From: an uncultured Rhodospirillales bacterium
GTDB taxonomy: Bacteria; Pseudomonadota; Alphaproteobacteria; Acetobacterales; Acetobacteraceae
Assembly (NCBI GenBank): GCA_903893975.1
Contig: CAITOL010000202.1
Coordinates: 1 to 59,303 of the forward strand
Direction of reading: 5' to 3'
DNA length: 59,303 bases
In this document: positions 55,837-59,303 of the stretch, one piece after another
Layout of the letters: every line of letters starts with the position of its first letter
Position numbering within the stretch: position 1 is the stretch's first letter
Program-made: the position numbers and the translations under genes
The notes under the pieces: model-generated
Told to the model about the DNA's origin: nothing
What the model saw: only the letters and a program-made list of their open reading frames with translations
Databases searched by the model: none

Positions 55837-57602
55837 GCGCTTCGTCGCTCGGCAACATAACCTCTCTCAGCGGTCGGCGCTGGGTCTGGCGGGAGGCGGA
55901 GGAGCGGATTGGCCTCGGCATCGCCCAGCGCCTGGGGGTGCCAGAGATTCTGGGCCGGATGCTGGCCGCGCGCGGCGTGGGGCTGGAGGCGGCGCAGGAT
56001 TTTCTGAACCCGACGCTGCGCGCGCTGCTGCCAGACCCGAGTGTGCTGGTGGATATGGATGCGGCGGCGGAGCGGCTGGCGCAGGCGGTGCGGCGTGGTG
56101 AGACCGTGGCCGTGTTTGGCGATTACGACGTGGATGGCGCGTGCAGCGCGGCGGTGATGACGCTGCTGCTGCGCGGGCTGGGCTGCCGGGTGCTGACGCA
56201 TGTGCCGGACCGGCTGACCGAGGGCTATGGGCCAAATTTGCCGGCGTTACAGGCATTGGCGGCAGACGGTGCCAGCCTGATTGTGTGTGTGGATTGCGGC
56301 ACGGCGGCAGGGGCGGTGCTGGCGGGTATGGCTGGGCGGGCGGATATCGTGGTGCTGGACCATCACAAATCCGAAGGCCCGCCGCCGGATGTGGTGGCGA
56401 CGGTGAACCCGAACCGGTTGGATTGCCAGTCTGGCCTCGGGCACTTATGCGCCGGGGCGATTGCGTTTTTAACCGCCATTGCCGTGGTGCGGGCGCTGCG
56501 GCGTGCCGGGTATTTTGCCGGGCGGGCGGAGCCGGATTTGCTCGCGTTGCTGGATCTGGTGGCGCTGTCGAGCGTGTGCGACGTGATGCCGCTGGTGGGG
56601 TTGAACCGGGCGTTTGTGCATCAGGGGCTGAAAATTCTCGGCCAGCGTCGCCGGCCCGGCCTGGCGGCGTTGATGGATGCGGCCGGGGTGAAGGAGCGGC
56701 CGAGCGCGATGACGCTGGGCTTTGCCTTGGGGCCGCGGATTAACGCGGGCGGCCGCATCGGCGATTCGGGCATGGGGCTGCGGCTGCTGCTGACCGAGGA
56801 CGAGGTGGAGGCGCGTGCGCTGGCGCAGACCCTGGATTCGGTGAACCGGCAGCGGCAGATGGTCGAGGCCGATATGCTGGCCGATGCGCTGGAGCAGGCG
56901 GAGGCGCAGCTGGCGGCCGGGCATGCGGCGGTGCTGGTGGCCGGGGCGGCCTGGCATCCGGGCGTGGTGGGGATTGTGGCTGGCCGGATCAAGGAAAAGT
57001 TCAACCGCCCGGCCTGCGTCGCCGGAATTATCGACGGGCTGGCCAAAGGGTCGGGCCGGTCGATCACCGGGTTGGATTTGGGCGCGGCGGTGATTGCGGC
57101 GCGCCAGCTGGGGATTTTGGCCACTGGCGGCGGGCATGCGATGGCGGCGGGGTTTTCGCTGCCGGAAGGCGGGCTGGCGGAGTTTCATGCCTTCCTCGAT
57201 GAGCGGTTGGCGGCGGCGCGGAGCTATCCATCGGCGGCGGATCTGCTGGTGGAGGGGAGCGTTGCGGTGCCGGGATGCACGGTGGCGTTTGCCGAGCAAC
57301 TGGCGCGGCTGGCGCCGTTTGGCGCTGGCAATGACGAGCCGACTTTGGTGCTGCCGCGGGTGCGGGTGGTGCGGGCGGACCGAATCGGCAAAGAGGGCGC
57401 GACGGTGCGTGCGTTCCTGGAAGGCGAGGGCGGCGGGCAAAGAATCAAGGCTGTTATGTTTCGCGCGAAGGACGGCCCGGTGGCCGAGGCACTGCTGCAA
57501 CCCCGCGGCGCACCGCTGCATTTGGCCGGTCATGTGCGGGTGGAAGAGTGGAACGGCAATATTTCGGCGAATTTTATCATCCAGGACGCAGCCCTGATCT
57601 GA
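55833..57602 (+). CDS. recJ: Single-stranded-DNA-specific exonuclease RecJ
   Basis: The 589-residue 5'-3' exonuclease acts in recombination and mismatch repair. The DHH domain has DYDVDG (97-102) and DHHKSEG (from 176). The DHHA1 domain has HPGVVGIVAGRIKEKF and GGGHAMAAGF. A C-terminal OB-like region ends the protein. The start is a TTG at 55833 overlapping the glpX stop (TTGA); the following SLSGRRW segment is conserved at RecJ N-termini, which supports this start over any later ATG. A terminator-like hairpin follows. Confidence 0.94.
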
Positions 57603-57623
57603 GCATAACGCCTTGACCGGGCC

Positions 57624-57644
57624 GGCTGGGTCGGCTACCCAGCC
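57624..57644 (+). terminator. Hairpin after recJ, possible terminator
   Basis: GGCTGGGT-CGGCT-ACCCAGCC forms a perfect eight-base stem 22 bases after the recJ stop and just before tRNA-Glu. No U-tract follows. Confidence 0.5.
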
Positions 57645-57653
57645 TGCCACGCG

Positions 57654-57729
57654 GTCCCGTTCGTCTAGAGGCCTAGGACACTGCCCTTTCACGGCGGCGA
57701 CAGGGGTTCGAATCCCCTACGGGACGCCA
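57654..57729 (+). tRNA. tRNA-Glu (anticodon UUC)
   Basis: The 76-base gene folds as a cloverleaf: acceptor arms GTCCCGT and ACGGGAC pair fully, the T-arm has the GTTCGAATC loop region, and the loop CTTTCAC gives anticodon TTC at 57688-57690. The 3' CCA is encoded. One G-U pair is in the anticodon stem. Confidence 0.97.
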
Positions 57730-57997
57730 CGTTTTCTTCATAAAATCAATAACTTAACACAACTCCCCTTTTGGGGCACCAGAGTTGTGTCCCGTCTTTG
57801 TCCCGTCGGCGATTTTAGCCAGACCAGGAAGAGGTGACCTCACAATTTTTCTCCAACACGCGTTTGTCGGTATCTGCGGGCGAAGACGTCGGGGGGTTGC
57901 CGGAAACTTGCTATGCGTAACGCGTCACCCGTCGGCTTGGTGATGCATGGCCTTTTGACTTACCAGACGGCGTTCTTTGCCTCTTTAAGCGTAACCT
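57730..57997. other. Gene-free 268-bp gap after tRNA-Glu with a composite hairpin
   Basis: The first 50 bases are AT-rich compared with the rest of the window. A hairpin with nine-base arms ACACAACTC (57757-57765) and GAGTTGTGT (57782-57790) encloses a small CCCC/GGGG stem. GTCCCGT, the 5' end of the tRNA, recurs twice (57789 and 57800). No integrase or clear attachment site is seen. Confidence 0.5.
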
Positions 57998-58456
57998 CTA
58001 CCCCGCCGCCTTCGCCGCCAGCAACGCCACCTTCAACGCCTCACGCGCGTCTGCTGGCAAAGACCGGGCGTCGATCGTCGCTATCTGCTGAACTTGCACC
58101 GGCCCACCACCGTCGCCGGCATGTTCAAGCTTGTGCATGTCTACCCACCCCGATGCCGACCGGCTGCGGTTACGCAACCCCAGGGAGACAATTTGTGCGC
58201 TTCCCGGGCTGCCACCGGCCATCGCTAGTGCCTTGCGCTCCCACCACAGCAGCGCCCGCGTGCGGCCTTCGTGAATGGCGCTCTGAAACTCTTCGTGCTT
58301 CTGCTGCCATTCGTGCAGGGCGCGCACGCTGATACCTATCGACGCCCCAGCAGCCTCAGCAGATAAGCCATCGGCCATGGCGGCGATCATCTGCTCGCCG
58401 AATTCTGCGCGATAGAGGCTCGGCCTGCCGCCGGGGTGTTTGGGTAAGGTTTTCAT
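57998..58456 (-). CDS. Phage terminase small-subunit-like DNA-binding protein
   Basis: The 152-residue protein has an N-terminal helix-turn-helix (GRPSLYRAEFGEQMIAAMAD, then ASIGISVRALHEWQQKHEEF) as in small terminase subunits, which recognise phage DNA for packaging. A less conserved tail ends in an alanine-rich helix. No large terminase, portal or capsid gene is visible, so this is a lone remnant or the edge of an element beyond the window. Another frame (57913-58332, plus) overlaps it and was judged a shadow. No good ribosome site precedes the ATG. Confidence 0.75.
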   Translation of the reverse strand: MKTLPKHPGGRPSLYRAEFGEQMIAAMADGLSAEAAGASIGISVRALHEWQQKHEEFQSAIHEGRTRALLWWERKALAMAGGSPGSAQIVSLGLRNRSRSASGWVDMHKLEHAGDGGGPVQVQQIATIDARSLPADAREALKVALLAAKAAG

Positions 58457-58473
58457 GTGGAAAATATTACCAC
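58457..58473. promoter_or_regulatory. AT-rich inverted repeat at the terminase-like start
   Basis: GTGG-AAAATATTA-CCAC lies directly upstream of the start codon of the HTH gene and could be an operator. The arms are only four bases, so this is weak. Confidence 0.2.
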
Positions 58474-58572
58474 AATGTAGCGTCTGGTTGAAGTAAAACG
58501 TCCTGTCGCCGGCACTTATATGGCAGGTATGGTGCCGTAGTTCCCGTTGCCGTGGTGCGGCTTGCGGCGACC

Positions 58573-59303
58573 TTATTCCAGCACCAGCAAGCCCTGGCTG
58601 TAGTCGAACTTCACGGATTTGAACCGGCTTAGGAAGCTCTGCCCCAGCAGCAGGCTGCCGTTCACGTCCGAGATGCTGCCCAGCACATTCTCGATCACTC
58701 GTTCCCCTACCTTTAGCTGCCGGATGCGGAATGTATTTGACTTCACCTTGCTGCCGTCGGCGAGGATATAGGTCTGTTCGCCCACAAAGTCGCTATCGGT
58801 GATCGTTCCCATTCGGGCCAGCGTCATCACAACGTCGGCTGGGATGCTTACGTCTGCGGCGCCGCTATCTACGGTAAAGTGTAGGGGGATGATGCCGTTG
58901 ATCAGAACCGGTACCTTGAAGGTGCCGCCTTCTTTGACAAGAAGAACGCTACCTGGAGCGCCTGCAATCCGGGGGATTAAAGGAACGCTCGGTGGTCTCG
59001 TATTCGCTGCTATGAATTCGCCGTTCTGCCAAATTCCATTCCGAATGACCACGCCATCTCGGTTATAAGACGTACCCTGGCCGTTTTGCTTACCATCCCG
59101 GAATTCACCGACGTATTTGTTGCCATTGGCCAAAGTCAAGGTGCCCTGGCCGTTTTGCTTACCATCCCGGACTTCACCGACATATCGCGCGCCGCTGGGC
59201 CATGTGAAGGTGCCCTGGCCGTTGAAGTTACCATCCTGGAATTCACCGACGTATTTGGAACCATTAGCCGATGTGTAGGTGCCCTGGCCGTTTTGCTTAC
59301 CAT
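58573..59303 (-). CDS. MORN-repeat/retropepsin-like aspartic protease fusion (partial)
   Basis: The frame enters from the right edge, so the N-terminus is missing. The visible part begins with tandem MORN repeats (GKQNGQGTYTSANGSKYVGE-type, about 23 residues each). A linker follows, then a retropepsin-like domain with the catalytic FTVDSGAADVSIP and the later GSLLLGQSFLSRF. MORN repeats bind lipid or protein surfaces and retropepsin-like enzymes cleave peptides, so a membrane-tethered protease is a reasonable guess. The TTG at 59139 is inside the repeats and is not the start. The repeat DNA is nearly identical from unit to unit. Confidence 0.85.
   Translation of the reverse strand, partial: GKQNGQGTYTSANGSKYVGEFQDGNFNGQGTFTWPSGARYVGEVRDGKQNGQGTLTLANGNKYVGEFRDGKQNGQGTSYNRDGVVIRNGIWQNGEFIAANTRPPSVPLIPRIAGAPGSVLLVKEGGTFKVPVLINGIIPLHFTVDSGAADVSIPADVVMTLARMGTITDSDFVGEQTYILADGSKVKSNTFRIRQLKVGERVIENVLGSISDVNGSLLLGQSFLSRFKSVKFDYSQGLLVLE
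59074..59303 (-). repeat. 69-base tandem repeats encoding MORN units
   Basis: Units start at 59074, 59143, 59212 and 59281, each 69 bases (23 codons), running past the window end. The CCCTGGCCGTT core is nearly unchanged, which suggests recent duplication or gene conversion. Confidence 0.9.

Noticed and set aside
57789-57806. Two GTCCCGT copies considered as an attachment-site duplicate
   Set aside because: They match the tRNA 5' end only over seven bases; integration normally duplicates the 3' end.
57913-58332. 139-codon plus-strand frame after tRNA-Glu
   Set aside because: It is antisense to the terminase-like gene, which has a recognisable helix-turn-helix.
59074-59303. Regularly spaced repeats considered as CRISPR
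   Set aside because: The period is 69 bases with no spacer, it is in frame, and it encodes MORN units.

Overview
The window is GC-rich chromosomal DNA, densely coded on both strands, with many start/stop overlaps (ATGA, GTGA, TGATG). The gene families point to an alphaproteobacterium, most likely Rhodospirillales/Acetobacteraceae or a close relative. The evidence is a class I PHA synthase, CaiB/BaiF and MmgE/PrpD enzymes, a fused indolepyruvate:ferredoxin oxidoreductase, a Zur-type palindrome, FNR-type boxes and an alaC-hom-glpX-recJ cluster. The assignment is inferred from gene content only; no rRNA is present. There is no gene-free stretch above 300 bases; the largest gap is 57730-57997.

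Layout. 1-1394: partial aldehyde dehydrogenase. 1581-8482: a six-gene peptide-type ABC operon with two paralogous binding proteins. 8496-14428 (minus): TPR membrane protein, ruvX, arfB, an SDR dehydrogenase and a copper P-type ATPase. 14530-18962 (plus): HMA metallochaperone, uppP, CaiB/BaiF CoA-transferase and an SGNH hydrolase in a tightly overlapping chain, then MmgE/PrpD. 18968-28899 (minus): an FAD/Fe-S oxidoreductase and pyruvate:ferredoxin oxidoreductase (nifJ), followed by an Mre11/Rad50-like (YhaO/YhaN) pair. 29128-29931 (plus): napE-napC without napDAB. 29950-35844 (minus): pseudouridine kinase with an HTH domain, psuG, enoyl-CoA hydratase, ADP-forming acyl-CoA synthetase and nucleoside hydrolase. 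35951-40623 (plus): 2OG-Fe(II) oxygenase plus a polyamine-type ABC importer. 40620-44009 (minus): fused indolepyruvate ferredoxin oxidoreductase. 44118-45795 (plus): a 37-aa membrane peptide, znuC and znuB behind a Zur-like palindrome. 45858-49251: universal stress protein behind a perfect FNR box, a cyclase-family hydrolase and two tandem PEP-CTERM-like proteins. 49351-51240 (minus): phaC. 51321-57602 (plus): an OmpA-like lipoprotein, then alaC-hom-glpX-recJ. 57654-57729: tRNA-Glu. 57998-59303 (minus): a terminase-small-subunit-like gene and a partial MORN-repeat/retropepsin fusion, which look like accessory DNA next to the tRNA.

How the parts fit. Several modules suit a life with low-oxygen phases: PFOR and the FAD/Fe-S oxidoreductase under an FNR-like box, napEC, the FNR-box universal stress gene, PHA storage and a second 2-oxoacid:ferredoxin oxidoreductase. 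Zinc and copper homeostasis genes and three importers (one zinc, two organic) surround them.

Most novel candidates: the Zur-box, possibly leaderless micropeptide fused into the znu operon; the MORN-retropepsin protein with near-identical 69-bp repeats beside a tRNA; the shared FNR-type control region of PFOR and orphan napEC; the psuKG operon with CoA-ester enzymes; and a sigma-54-like promoter before a PEP-CTERM gene. None of these was checked against a database.
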